Source: Methylopila capsulata (lineage in GTDB: Bacteria; Pseudomonadota; Alphaproteobacteria; Rhizobiales; Methylopilaceae). From it: a stretch of 64,000 nt of DNA. Made by a program: the position numbers and the translations under genes. Position 1 is the stretch's first letter. Each line of letters starts with the position of its first letter. The stretch is from NCBI RefSeq assembly GCF_016907975.1, contig NZ_JAFBCY010000003.1:372001-436000 (forward strand), read 5' to 3'. Positions 16,915 through 26,028 of the stretch are shown piece by piece. The notes below the pieces were generated by a model that was given only the letters and a program-made list of their open reading frames with translations, had not been told where the DNA came from and searched no databases.

Positions 16915-18228
16915 ATGATCGCCAGAGCGAAATGCACCGCGACAGATAGCGCGATCCGCCGCCACGTCGGGCTCGCAGTCGCAGGGCTCGCCGCACTGAT
17001 CGGCGGCGTCGGCGGCGTCGCGGTCGCCGTCGAGCTGTCCGGGGCAGTCGTCGCGCCAGGCGCCGTCGTCGTCGACAGCCATGTAAAGAAGGTCCAGCAC
17101 CCGACGGGCGGCGTCGTGGGCGAAATCCGGGTTCGCGACGGCGCCAAGGTGAAGGCCGGCGACCTCTTGCTCCGGCTCGACGAAACCGTCGCCCGCGCCA
17201 ATCTCGCGATCGTCAACAAGAGCCTCGACGAACTCGCCGCCCGCGAGGCCCGGCTCCTGGCCGAGCGCGACGACGCGCCCGAGATGGCCATTTCCCGCAG
17301 CCTTGCCGCCCGCGAGGGTGAGGAGGACATCACGGGTCTTCTGCAGGGAGAACGCCGTCTGTTCGGCGCGCGACTGGAGGCGCGCCAGGGGCAGGAAGGG
17401 CAGTTGCGCGAGCGCGCCGGCCAGACGCGCGAGCAGATCAAGGGCCTCGAGCTGCAGGCTGCGGCCAAGGCCGACGAAATAGCGCTGATCCGCGAAGAGC
17501 TCGTCGGAGTCGAGCAGCTTTTCAAGAACCGTCTCGTGCCGATCACACGCGTTACGCAGCTGCGGCGCGAGGAGACCCGCCTGCGCGGCGAGCGGGGACA
17601 GCTGATTTCCGAGATCGCACAATCGCGCGGGCGGATCAGCGAGACCGCTATGCAGATCATCCAGCTTGGCCAGGATCTCCGCAGCGAGGTCAGCGGTGAT
17701 CTCCGCGAGATCCAGGCGAAGCGTGCGGAGCTCGTCGAGCGCAAGATCGCCGCTCAGGACCAGCTGACGCGCACGGACATACGCGCGCCTCAAGACGGCG
17801 TAGTCCACCAGCTGGCCGTCTTTACCGTCGGCGGCGTCATTGGCGCCGCTGAGACCGTGATGCTAGTGGTGCCAGCCTCGGACAACCTGTTGGTCGAAGC
17901 GAAGATCTCGCCGCAGGACATCGACCAGATCCAGCTCGGCCAACCGGCGTTCATTCGGCTGTCATCCTTCGACCAGCGCACCACCCCCGAGCTCAATGGG
18001 GTGGTCAGTCTGGTGCCGGCGGATCTCGTCGCCGAACAGCGTACCGGCGCGCAGTACTACCCCGTCCACATCACGCTCAGCACCGATGAACAGGCCAAGC
18101 TCAAAGGTCGAAAGCTGGTGCCCGGCATGCCCGTCGAATCATTTGTCCAGACCGGCTATCGGAGCCTGTTCTCCTACCTCACCAAGCCCGTGTCGGATCA
18201 GTTCGCAAGAGCCTTCCGCCAAGAGTGA
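16915..18228 (+). CDS. HlyD-family type I secretion membrane fusion protein
   Basis: A 437-residue adaptor linking the ABC exporter to an outer-membrane channel. It has a short cytoplasmic N-terminus, one TM helix (about residues 16-42), a biotinyl-lipoyl-like half-motif (VVDSHVKKVQHPTGGVVGEI), a long alpha-helical hairpin (about 100-300, rich in E, R and Q) and a C-terminal beta-barrel (TDIRAPQDGVVHQLAVFTVG) ending in the family-typical PGMPVESFVQTGYRSLFSYL. The frame is open to 16864, but GGAGG at 16902-16906 marks the ATG at 16915. Operon partner of the preceding ATPase; the pair very likely exports the peroxidase. Confidence 0.93.
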   Translation: MIARAKCTATDSAIRRHVGLAVAGLAALIGGVGGVAVAVELSGAVVAPGAVVVDSHVKKVQHPTGGVVGEIRVRDGAKVKAGDLLLRLDETVARANLAIVNKSLDELAAREARLLAERDDAPEMAISRSLAAREGEEDITGLLQGERRLFGARLEARQGQEGQLRERAGQTREQIKGLELQAAAKADEIALIREELVGVEQLFKNRLVPITRVTQLRREETRLRGERGQLISEIAQSRGRISETAMQIIQLGQDLRSEVSGDLREIQAKRAELVERKIAAQDQLTRTDIRAPQDGVVHQLAVFTVGGVIGAAETVMLVVPASDNLLVEAKISPQDIDQIQLGQPAFIRLSSFDQRTTPELNGVVSLVPADLVAEQRTGAQYYPVHITLSTDEQAKLKGRKLVPGMPVESFVQTGYRSLFSYLTKPVSDQFARAFRQE

Positions 18229-18390
18229 CGCTCTCGGCGACGCATGATCTATTTCGACATACTCCAATATGTATAGTTAATAAGTGTAATTTAACAATTA
18301 ATACCATTGAGATACAGTAAATATGACAGGATTTATTTGACTAACAAGGTGCATGGCGCTGTCCGCCACCCAGCTCAGCAGGTGATTTGC
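18229..18390. promoter_or_regulatory. AT-rich promoter region of the multicopper oxidase gene
   Basis: The stretch 18240-18340 is strikingly AT-rich compared with its surroundings, suggesting the multicopper oxidase has its own promoter instead of reading through from the secretion genes. Distinct -35/-10 boxes could not be assigned. Confidence 0.35.
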
Positions 18391-20805
18391 ATGTACCTCC
18401 CCAATGAAATGTCGACGCTGCGCATGCGCGAGGCCGAGGCCGCGCGCAACAACCGCCGCGAGATCGTCAAAGCACTGTCCCACGCGCAAATCACCAAGCG
18501 CGACCTGCTGCGCTGGGGCCTGCTAACGGCGGGCGGCGGCCTCGTGCTCAAGCACGGCCTTAGCCCGTTCGCCTCGAGCGCCTACGCGCAGGTGCCCACC
18601 GGCACGCCGCGCAGTCCGCTGTTCGGATCGAAGAAGTTCGACGACCCGATGCCGCGCGCCTTCCTGCAGCCGCCGATCCCGCTCCGGCGGTTGCCGTCCG
18701 GCGACGCCGCCTGGAACACCACCCAAGGTGGCGCCGAACCGAACGCGCGACGGTCGTCCTATCACACTCTGTTCACGAGCTCCGGCGGCCAGCAGTTCAA
18801 GAATCCAGTGACAAACGCCGGCCCGCTGGAAGGTCGTCCGCCCGGAGAGCTCTTCGCCCATCAGCGTTGGGAGGAGTTCTTCCCCAAGCTTGGCTACCTA
18901 ATGTCGATCGGCCAAGTCCGGGGGGGCTCGCGTTACTGCCATAGCATGCCGGACCAGGACAAGAACTCGATCTGGTCGTTCGGGCCGCGCGATCCCGGCA
19001 TGGGCGGCCATGAAAAGGGACGCGAGACAGGTTTCGGCTACCCCTGCCTGATCAAGGCGCGCTATGGCGAGCCGGTGCTGACCCGCATCTACAACGACCT
19101 TCCAGTAGACCGCGCCGACAACAACGGCTTCGGCCGCAACGAGATCTCGACGCACTTCCACAACGCCCACAACGGGGCCGAAAGCGACGGCGCCTGCAAC
19201 GCCTATCACTTCCCCGGCACGTTCTATGACTACCACTGGGGCATCGCGCTCGCCCGGCGCGATCTTCCGAGCGTGTGGCCGACCTCCGACCCACGCTACC
19301 AGCAGAAGGCGTCCGGCCCGGACGACGCCGATGGGCTCGTGCCGGTGGCGGGCGATTTCCGCGAGCTCCAGGGCTCGATGTGGTTCCACGATCACCGGTT
19401 CTTCTTCACCGCGGAAAACGTGCACAAGGGCAACTTCGCGGTCTGCAATATCTACAGCGGTCCCGACCGTGGCCGCGACACGCCCGACAGCGCCGGCGTC
19501 AACCTCTGCCTGCCGAGCGGATCGCAACTGCCGTGGGGCAACAGCGATTTCGACATCAACCTCGCGGTCTCCAACCCGGCTTTCGATCTGGAAGGCCAGT
19601 TGTTCTTCGATGTGTTCGACACCGAGGGCTTCCTGGGCGACATGCTGTGCGTCAACGGAGCCTACTATCCGTATTTCGAGGTTCTGCCGCGGCGTTACCG
19701 GCTGCGCATCCTCAACGCGTCGATGGCGCGCTTCATCAAGCTCGCGCTCGCGGTCAATCAGAGTTCTCGGTTCGCCAGCGGAACCGCGGTGCCGTTCCAC
19801 TTCATCGCGAACGACGGCAACTTCGTGGTCAATCCGATTCCACTGACGACGCTCGACGAACAGGGCGTGGGCGAGCGCTACGACATCGTGGTCGATTTCG
19901 CCGCGTTCCGGCCGGGAGAAAGCGTCCACCTCGTCAACCTTCTGGAGCAGGTCGACGGGCGCAAACCGAAAGGCTCGGTGTCTATGAAGGACGCGCTGAA
20001 GGGGCTGGCGACGGACCCGTGCGTGGGCTCGATCCTGGAGTTCAGGATCGTTGACCGGATGGAAAGCGTCGACGATCCGCACAAGACGTACTTTGCAACC
20101 GTCGATCAGGACACCAGCGTCGACCTGAGCGACCCGGACTGGACGTCCGGGCGGAAGACGCTCACCACCCAGATCCCGGTGGTGGCGCCGGTCCGCCAAC
20201 GCGTCATCGAGTTTGGCCGGTCCGGACCGGGGGACTCGCGCGACAAGAGGACCGGTCAGTGCATTCCGGAATGCGGCGACATCCCGTCGTTCCCCTGGAC
20301 CATCAAGGTCAACGGCCAGGCCGCGCATTCGCTCAACGCGAACCGTATTTCCGCGCTGATGCCGAAGCCAGGTGAGGTGGAGCACTGGACCTTCGTGAAC
20401 GGCGGCACCGGGTGGGACCACCCGATCCACCTGCATTTTGAAGAGGCCGTCACCCTCAACCGCGGCGGCGCTTCAATACCTTCCACGGAGTATCTCGTGC
20501 GCAAGGACGTCTGGCGTCTGCGGCCGGGCGGGCGAGTCCAAGTGCAGGTGCGGTTCGGTGAGTTCGGCGGCGCCTATGTCAGCCACTGCCACAACACCAC
20601 CCATGAAGACTTCGCGATGCTGCTCAGATACCAGCTTTTGACGCCGCCGCCGGGCAGCCCAGACTACAAGGGGCAGCCGCAATACGTGTCCACGCTGACG
20701 CCGCTGCCGACGCCGAACGGCGTGCTGTGGAAGGTTCCCGAAGTGTTGCCGGAAGCTGATCCCAAGAACGCCAAGTTTTTCACAGGCGCCTTGCCCAAAA
20801 TCTGA
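18391..20805 (+). CDS. Multicopper oxidase (putative Mn(II) oxidase/laccase-like)
   Basis: An 804-residue protein with all four copper-binding motifs: HFHNAH (255-260), WFHDH (332-335), HPIHLH (677-682) and HCHNTTHEDFAM (732-743), the last containing the type 1 cysteine (733) and axial Met743. A Tat-like signal is visible at about residues 30-65 (TKRDLLRWGLLTAGGGLVL, then a cut near SSAYAQ), with KR in place of RR. It is longer than ordinary laccases, in the size range of bacterial Mn-oxidising MCOs (MoxA, MofA and MnxG differ widely in length). The frame is open to a TTG at 18307; ATG 18391 is preferred for its AGG spacing, with ATG 18409 a close alternative. The SCO-cytochrome gene follows in the same operon. 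Confidence 0.88.
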   Translation: MYLPNEMSTLRMREAEAARNNRREIVKALSHAQITKRDLLRWGLLTAGGGLVLKHGLSPFASSAYAQVPTGTPRSPLFGSKKFDDPMPRAFLQPPIPLRRLPSGDAAWNTTQGGAEPNARRSSYHTLFTSSGGQQFKNPVTNAGPLEGRPPGELFAHQRWEEFFPKLGYLMSIGQVRGGSRYCHSMPDQDKNSIWSFGPRDPGMGGHEKGRETGFGYPCLIKARYGEPVLTRIYNDLPVDRADNNGFGRNEISTHFHNAHNGAESDGACNAYHFPGTFYDYHWGIALARRDLPSVWPTSDPRYQQKASGPDDADGLVPVAGDFRELQGSMWFHDHRFFFTAENVHKGNFAVCNIYSGPDRGRDTPDSAGVNLCLPSGSQLPWGNSDFDINLAVSNPAFDLEGQLFFDVFDTEGFLGDMLCVNGAYYPYFEVLPRRYRLRILNASMARFIKLALAVNQSSRFASGTAVPFHFIANDGNFVVNPIPLTTLDEQGVGERYDIVVDFAAFRPGESVHLVNLLEQVDGRKPKGSVSMKDALKGLATDPCVGSILEFRIVDRMESVDDPHKTYFATVDQDTSVDLSDPDWTSGRKTLTTQIPVVAPVRQRVIEFGRSGPGDSRDKRTGQCIPECGDIPSFPWTIKVNGQAAHSLNANRISALMPKPGEVEHWTFVNGGTGWDHPIHLHFEEAVTLNRGGASIPSTEYLVRKDVWRLRPGGRVQVQVRFGEFGGAYVSHCHNTTHEDFAMLLRYQLLTPPPGSPDYKGQPQYVSTLTPLPTPNGVLWKVPEVLPEADPKNAKFFTGALPKI

Positions 20806-20842
20806 CGACCGCGGGTCGAGCGCGAGACGAGAGGGCGACGTC

Positions 20843-21763
20843 ATGTTCCAGCGTTCGAGCGTGGCGCTCGTTGTCTTCGCGCTGATCTGGGCCGGCGGCC
20901 CGCGCCCGTCGGCCGCCGCCGATGGGCCGCGCTGGGGCGGCGACTACGTGCCGAACGTCGCGGTGATCGCACAGGACGGACGGTCGCTTCGATTCCGCGA
21001 CGACGCCGTCAGGGGCAAGATCATCGTCCTAAGCTTCATCTACACCGCGTGCAGCAACATCTGCCCCCTGGTGACGGCGAGACTCTCTCAGTTGCAAGAC
21101 AGCCTCCGCGACGTGCTTGGCAGGTCGGTGTTTTTCGTCTCGGTGAGCATAGACCCGGTCAACGACACGCCGGAGAAACTTGCCGCCTTCGCCGCAGCTT
21201 TCCGCACCGATCCGAGCTGGCTGTTCCTGACCGGCGACTTCGCGGACATCAACGTCATCCGCTATAAGCTCGGCGAGCGCACCCAGGCCCTGACCCAACA
21301 CCGCAACGACATCTTGCTGTTCAACGACCGGACAGGCGACTGGCAGCGGGCCTCGGCGTTCGACGACATCGAACTGCTGGCGCTGACGGTGCGTTCCATG
21401 GATCCGCAATGGCGCGGCGCCATGGGACGCGGGTCGGAAACGCCGGACGCCCTGGCGCCCGAAGCTCCCCTCGGCGTGCTATCCCATCAACCGGCGGGGC
21501 AGTCCCTGTTCCTGAAGCTGTGCGCGTCCTGCCACACTGTGGGCCTGGGACCTCGCATCGGTCCTGACCTGACCGGCCTTCTGCAGAGGCGGGACCGTCG
21601 CTGGGCGGCGCGTTATCTCGCAGACCCCGAAGCGCTGCGAGCCGAACGTGATCCGACCGCTATCCAGCTCGCCGAAAGTTTCGCGCCGGCGCGGATGCCG
21701 ACCCTCGGCCTTTCGGAAGGCGACATCGAGGACCTGATGGCGTTCATCGAGACGCCAAAGTAA
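20843..21763 (+). CDS. SCO1/SenC copper chaperone fused to cytochrome c
   Basis: A 306-residue exported protein. A signal peptide (about residues 1-25) is followed by a thioredoxin-fold SCO1/SenC domain with copper ligands Cys70 and Cys74 (CSNICP) and His153 (LTQHRND). After a linker near residue 210 a mono-heme cytochrome c domain carries CASCH (227-231) and a probable axial Met285 (ARMPTLGLSE). SCO proteins deliver copper or act as thiol reductases. Directly after a multicopper oxidase, a role in loading its copper sites is likely, while the fused heme could take electrons from the enzyme or the chaperone. GAGAGGG precedes the start at good spacing. Confidence 0.9.
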   Translation: MFQRSSVALVVFALIWAGGPRPSAAADGPRWGGDYVPNVAVIAQDGRSLRFRDDAVRGKIIVLSFIYTACSNICPLVTARLSQLQDSLRDVLGRSVFFVSVSIDPVNDTPEKLAAFAAAFRTDPSWLFLTGDFADINVIRYKLGERTQALTQHRNDILLFNDRTGDWQRASAFDDIELLALTVRSMDPQWRGAMGRGSETPDALAPEAPLGVLSHQPAGQSLFLKLCASCHTVGLGPRIGPDLTGLLQRRDRRWAARYLADPEALRAERDPTAIQLAESFAPARMPTLGLSEGDIEDLMAFIETPK

Positions 21764-21914
21764 CGGGCGTGTCTGGATGCTCGATCTGATTCATCGGGGG
21801 TCATGTTTGAGCCTGCGTGACGGTCGCTTCGCTTTCAGCTCTTGCTGGCCAGTCCGCCAAGGCGCGCCCTATTGTCGGGGAATCGCGCCCAGAAACGGCT
21901 GAACCGAGCGCCGG

Positions 21915-22811
21915 ATGTTCGACTGGAATGATCTCGCCTTCTTCGTGGAGCTCGCGCGGCACGGCCGCCTCGCGCCCGCCGCGCGGCGCCTGAAGGTCGA
22001 CACCACTACGGTGAGCCGGCGCATCGCCGAACTCGAGCGCAACCTCGACGCGAAGCTGTTCCAGCGCACCCCGGACGGTTTCGAGCTCACTGAGGCCGGA
22101 GACAAGCTCTTCGTCATCGCCGAGGCGATCGAGCAGAAGATGATTTCCGTACCGGAAGCGCTCGGGCTCGGAGACACGAGCTCCCCTGTCGGCCGCGTGC
22201 GGGTCGCCAGCATGGAGGGCATCGGGGCCTTCTACCTCTCGGCGCGGTTCGCCGAATTCGCTCGGATCATGCCGGGTCTGGTGGCGGAGCTCGTCACCGA
22301 GCGGCACCTCATCAACCTGACAAAGCGCGAGGCCGACATCTCGGTGTCGTTCGTTCCGCCCAATGGCCCACGCCTGTCGGTGCGACGGGTCGGCGAGTTC
22401 CGGCTCGCGCTGTTCGGATCGGAACGGTACTTCGCGCGCCGCGGCCGTCCGGCCTCGCGAGCGGAGCTGCACGACCACGATTTCGTCGACTATGTCGAGG
22501 ACCTGATCGCGATCGAGCCGGTTCACTGGCTGATGGAGGTACTGAAACCCGGGAGCGTCGTGTTCCGATCGACCAGCATGGCGGCGCAGCAGACCGCGGT
22601 CGCCACCGGGGCGGGGCTTGCGCTGCTGCCGCTTTTCTCGGCGAAAACCAATCCCGCGCTGATCCCGGTTCTGTCCGAAGAGGTGATCGTCCGCCGCGAG
22701 CTCTATCTCGGCGTGCATCAGGACATCGAACATCTCGGCCGGGTTCGCGCCGTGACCCGCTTCCTCACGGAGCTGTTCGCGCGAGAGGCGCCATATCTGA
22801 ACCAATTCTGA
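21915..22811 (+). CDS. LysR-family transcriptional regulator
   Basis: A 298-residue LysR protein beginning MFDWNDLAFFVELARHGRLA. The helix-turn-helix contains KVDTTTVSRRIAELERNLD and a FQRTPDGFELTEAG wing. It precedes the nitrilase in the same orientation by 100 bases, so it may be a co-oriented regulator of the nitrilase-ActP group or auto-regulated on its own. Its effector domain ends in the usual FLTELFAREA helix. Confidence 0.88.
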   Translation: MFDWNDLAFFVELARHGRLAPAARRLKVDTTTVSRRIAELERNLDAKLFQRTPDGFELTEAGDKLFVIAEAIEQKMISVPEALGLGDTSSPVGRVRVASMEGIGAFYLSARFAEFARIMPGLVAELVTERHLINLTKREADISVSFVPPNGPRLSVRRVGEFRLALFGSERYFARRGRPASRAELHDHDFVDYVEDLIAIEPVHWLMEVLKPGSVVFRSTSMAAQQTAVATGAGLALLPLFSAKTNPALIPVLSEEVIVRRELYLGVHQDIEHLGRVRAVTRFLTELFAREAPYLNQF

Positions 22812-22911
22812 GCATGCCTTGCGCGGATGCAGCGGCGGTTGCGGATTTCCCGCCTCGCCTGTCCGGGACGCCCGACAACTAATACGGCTCACTATTTCTG
22901 GAGCCGCATTG

Positions 22912-24006
22912 ATGCCCGCTCAATACGCACAGTTCAAAGCCGCGGCCTGCCATGTCGCGCCGGTCTTCCTCGACAGCATGGCGACCGCTGAGAAGGCCGT
23001 CGCCATGGTCGAGGAGGCGGCGCGCGCCGGCGCCGAACTGGTGGTCTTCCCGGAAGGATATATGCCGGGCTTCCCGCTCTGGGCGGCGCTGCGCGCGCCG
23101 ATCTACAACCACGATCTGTTTAAGCGTCTCGCGGCGCAGTCGGTGCGACTCGACGGGCCGGAGCTCGGCTTTGTTCGCGCCGCCGCGCGCCGCCACGGGG
23201 TCCTCATCTCGATGGGGTTTAGCGAGAGCGCCGAGGCGAGCGTCGGCTGCCTCTGGAACTCCAACGTCCTTATCGGCCGCGACGGCGAAACGCTCAATCA
23301 CCACCGCAAACTCGTGCCGACCTTCTTCGAGAAGCTGATCTGGGCGAACGGCGATGCGAGGGGCCTGCGCGTCACCCCGACCGACCTCGGCCGCGTCGGC
23401 ATGCTGATCTGCGGCGAGAACACCAACCCGCTCGCGCGCTACGCGCTGATGGCGCAAGGCGAGCAGGTCCATATCTCGACCTATCCGCCCGCCTGGCCGA
23501 CCCGCCCGCCGGGCGAGAGCGCCGCCTACGACCTGAAGCGGGCGATCGAGATCCGCGCCGGCGCGCACGCCTTCGAAGCGAAGGCCTTCAACATCGTCTG
23601 CTCCTCGACGCTCGACGCCGTCGCCAAAACGACGCTTTCGGACGGCGACCCCGGCCTCGCCGACATTATCGAGCGCACGCCCGCCGGCGTCTCGATGGTG
23701 CTCGACCCGACCGGCTCGCACGTCACCGAGCCGCATCAGGGCGGCGAAACCATCCTCTACGCCGACATCGACGTCGCGGCCTGCGTGGAGCCGAAGCAGT
23801 TTCATGACGTCGTCGGCTACTACAACCGCTTCGACATCTTCCGCCTCAGCGTCGACCGCTCGCCGCGTGAGCCGATCGCGTTCGAGCCCCAAGGCGTCTC
23901 GCGAGCGGGGAAGGACGTCAGGCAGGACGCAGTAGCCGCCGAGTTGCCGAATGGCGATGACCAGGGCCTGGCGGCGGTCGAGACGCGCCGGCGCGTCGCC
24001 GGCTGA
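22912..24006 (+). CDS. Nitrilase (carbon-nitrogen hydrolase)
   Basis: A 364-residue enzyme of the nitrilase branch of the carbon-nitrogen hydrolase superfamily, which converts nitriles to carboxylic acids and ammonia. The catalytic triad is visible: Glu48 in VVFPEGYMPGFP, Lys133 in HHRKLVPTFFE and Cys167 in MLICGENTNPLARY. GENTNPLARY after the cysteine, and the overall length, match true nitrilases (aliphatic/arylacetonitrilase type) and not amidases. The ATG at 22912 was preferred over an upstream GTG-rich extension because homologous sequence begins there. Downstream are DUF485 and an ActP symporter, suggesting handling of short carboxylates. Confidence 0.9.
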   Translation: MPAQYAQFKAAACHVAPVFLDSMATAEKAVAMVEEAARAGAELVVFPEGYMPGFPLWAALRAPIYNHDLFKRLAAQSVRLDGPELGFVRAAARRHGVLISMGFSESAEASVGCLWNSNVLIGRDGETLNHHRKLVPTFFEKLIWANGDARGLRVTPTDLGRVGMLICGENTNPLARYALMAQGEQVHISTYPPAWPTRPPGESAAYDLKRAIEIRAGAHAFEAKAFNIVCSSTLDAVAKTTLSDGDPGLADIIERTPAGVSMVLDPTGSHVTEPHQGGETILYADIDVAACVEPKQFHDVVGYYNRFDIFRLSVDRSPREPIAFEPQGVSRAGKDVRQDAVAAELPNGDDQGLAAVETRRRVAG

Positions 24007-24068
24007 GAGACCCAAGATTACTCCGCCCGCGCAAGCCAGCCGGCGGCTGCCCCGAAGGAGGACGACGC

Positions 24069-24368
24069 ATGGTTTCCATCGAAGACGCAGCGGCGCTGCC
24101 CGTCGAGGTCGATGAGTTCGTCAGGCTGTCGCGGAGACGGTCGCGGGTAGCGGTCGCGCTGAGCGCCGCGATGATCGCCATGTATTTCGGCTTCATGGCG
24201 ATGTTCGCCTTCGCCAAGCCCGTCATGGGGACGATGCTCGCGCCCGGATTGTCGCTCTCGATCCTGCTCGGCGCCGGGGTGATCGTCGGATCCTTCCTCT
24301 TTTGCCTGGTCTACGTCGTCTGGGCCAACCGGTTCTACGATCCGGCCGTGCGCCGTATCCTGTCCTGA
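24069..24368 (+). CDS. DUF485 membrane protein (YjcH-like)
   Basis: A 99-residue protein with two transmembrane helices (about 28-50 and 58-84) and the DUF485 signature: LSRRRSRVAVALSAAMIAMY in the first half and CLVYVVWANRFYDP at the end. DUF485 proteins are nearly always encoded immediately before acetate/solute:sodium symporters, as here (11 bases). The function is not established; an accessory subunit of the symporter is the usual assumption. GAAGGAGG gives a strong ribosome-binding site before the ATG. Confidence 0.9.
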   Translation: MVSIEDAAALPVEVDEFVRLSRRRSRVAVALSAAMIAMYFGFMAMFAFAKPVMGTMLAPGLSLSILLGAGVIVGSFLFCLVYVVWANRFYDPAVRRILS

Positions 24369-24378
24369 GGAGCGCGTC

Positions 24379-25935
24379 ATGCAGGCCGCGAACAACCCAC
24401 TCGCTATTGCGTTCTTCTTCGTCTTCATGGCGCTGACCCTCGCCATCACTTACTGGGCCGCGCGCCGGACGCGAACCACGGAGCAGTTTTTCGCGGCCGG
24501 CGGGCAGATCACCGCCTGGCAGAACGGCTGGGCGCTGGCGGGCGACTTCCTGAGCGCCGCCGCGCTGCTCGGCATCGCGGGCATCATCACGTCGAACGGG
24601 TTCGACGGGCTTATCTACTCGATGGGATTCCTGGTCGGCTGGCCGATCATCGCGTTCTTGATCGTCGAGCCGTTGCGCAATCTCGGCAAGTTCACCTTTG
24701 CGGACGTGGTCGCGTACCGGCTGAAGCAGCGCCCCGTGCGCATCGCGGCCGCAATCGGCACGCTGATCGTCATCCTGCTCTATCTTCTCGCCCAGATGGT
24801 GGCGACCGGCGCGCTGATCAAACTGCTGTTCGGCCTGCCTTACGCGGCGTCCGTCGTCGTCGTCGGCGCCGCGATGCTGATCTACGTGATCTTCGGCGGC
24901 ATGCTCGCAACGACCTGGGTCCAGGTCATCAAAGCCGTGCTGCTCCTGCTCGGCGGCCTCGTGCTGGCGCTGCTGGTGCTCGCGCACTTCGAGATGAACC
25001 CGCTGCGGCTGTTCCAGGCTGCGGCCGAGAAGTATGGCGACCGGGTGCTCCAGCCGGGATCGAAGGTTGCGGGCAGCGGCTGGGACGCGATCTCGCTCGG
25101 CGTCGGGTTGATGTTCGGCACCGCGGCTCTGCCGCACGTCCTGATGCGCGTCTTCACCGTGCCGGACGTGCGCGAGGCCCGGATGTCGATCCTCTACGCA
25201 ACCAGCATCATTGGCTCGTTCCACCTGCTGGTGTTCGTCATCGGCTTCGGCGCGATGCTGCTGGTCGGGCCCGAGGTCGTGGCCAAGGCCGGCGGCGGCG
25301 GCAACATGGCGGCGCCTCTGCTGGCGCTGACGGTCGGCGGCAACGCGTTCTTCGGCTTCATCTGCGCGGTCGCGTTCGCCACCATGCTGGCGGTCGTGGC
25401 GGGGCTCACGCTGTCGGGCGTCGCCACCGTGTGCCACGACATCTGGGTCAACGTCGTGCGCGGTGGCGAGGCGCCGGAGCGCGAGCAACTGACCGTCGCG
25501 CGGATCGCAACGGTCGCGATCGCGGCGCTCGCGATCGTCCTCGGCATCATGTTCGAGGGGCAGAACGTCGCCTTCATGGCGGGCCTCGCCTTCGCGGTGG
25601 CGGCGGCGGCGAACTTCCCGGCGCTGCTGCTCTCGATCGCCTGGAAGCGATTCACGACGGCGGGCGCGGTCGCCAGCATTCTTGTCGGCGCGGCGGCGTC
25701 TCTCGTCATGATCTGCCTGTCGCCGACCGTTCAAGTCGACGTGCTTGGCAAGAGCCTTGCCGACGTCTCCGAGGCCTGGTGGTTCGTCCCGATGAAGAAC
25801 CCGGCGCTGATCTGCATGCCCCTGTCCTTCGCGGTCGCGGTCGCGGTGTCTCTCATGACGCGGGACGAGGAGGCCGGAGCCGCCTTCACGGCCATGCAGC
25901 GGCGCATCATGTTCGGCTCGCGCACCGCCTCATAG
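24379..25935 (+). CDS. actP: ActP-type cation/acetate symporter (solute:sodium symporter family)
   Basis: A 518-residue polytopic protein with about 13 transmembrane helices and family features such as ARRTRTTEQFFAAGGQI near the N-terminus, FTFADVVAYRLKQRPVRI, and GTAALPHVLMRVFTVPD, which marks the acetate/glycolate permease branch. It imports small monocarboxylates with Na+ or H+. Paired with DUF485 and preceded by a nitrilase, it may take up the acid formed by nitrile hydrolysis, or the nitrilase may serve the same carbon source. The exact substrate cannot be read from the sequence. Confidence 0.9.
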   Translation: MQAANNPLAIAFFFVFMALTLAITYWAARRTRTTEQFFAAGGQITAWQNGWALAGDFLSAAALLGIAGIITSNGFDGLIYSMGFLVGWPIIAFLIVEPLRNLGKFTFADVVAYRLKQRPVRIAAAIGTLIVILLYLLAQMVATGALIKLLFGLPYAASVVVVGAAMLIYVIFGGMLATTWVQVIKAVLLLLGGLVLALLVLAHFEMNPLRLFQAAAEKYGDRVLQPGSKVAGSGWDAISLGVGLMFGTAALPHVLMRVFTVPDVREARMSILYATSIIGSFHLLVFVIGFGAMLLVGPEVVAKAGGGGNMAAPLLALTVGGNAFFGFICAVAFATMLAVVAGLTLSGVATVCHDIWVNVVRGGEAPEREQLTVARIATVAIAALAIVLGIMFEGQNVAFMAGLAFAVAAAANFPALLLSIAWKRFTTAGAVASILVGAAASLVMICLSPTVQVDVLGKSLADVSEAWWFVPMKNPALICMPLSFAVAVAVSLMTRDEEAGAAFTAMQRRIMFGSRTAS

Positions 25936-26028
25936 GCCTACGGCCTGCGGCGCTGACCTTTCGGAGGGGCGAGCGCCGGCGAACAGCGATTGCGCGCGCT
26001 GCTCCAAGAAAGCGACCGGACCGCGGTC

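Noticed and set aside
24223-25734. 503-codon antisense frame opposite actP
   Set aside because: Extreme Arg/Asp/His/Gln composition, a typical shadow of a membrane-protein gene.
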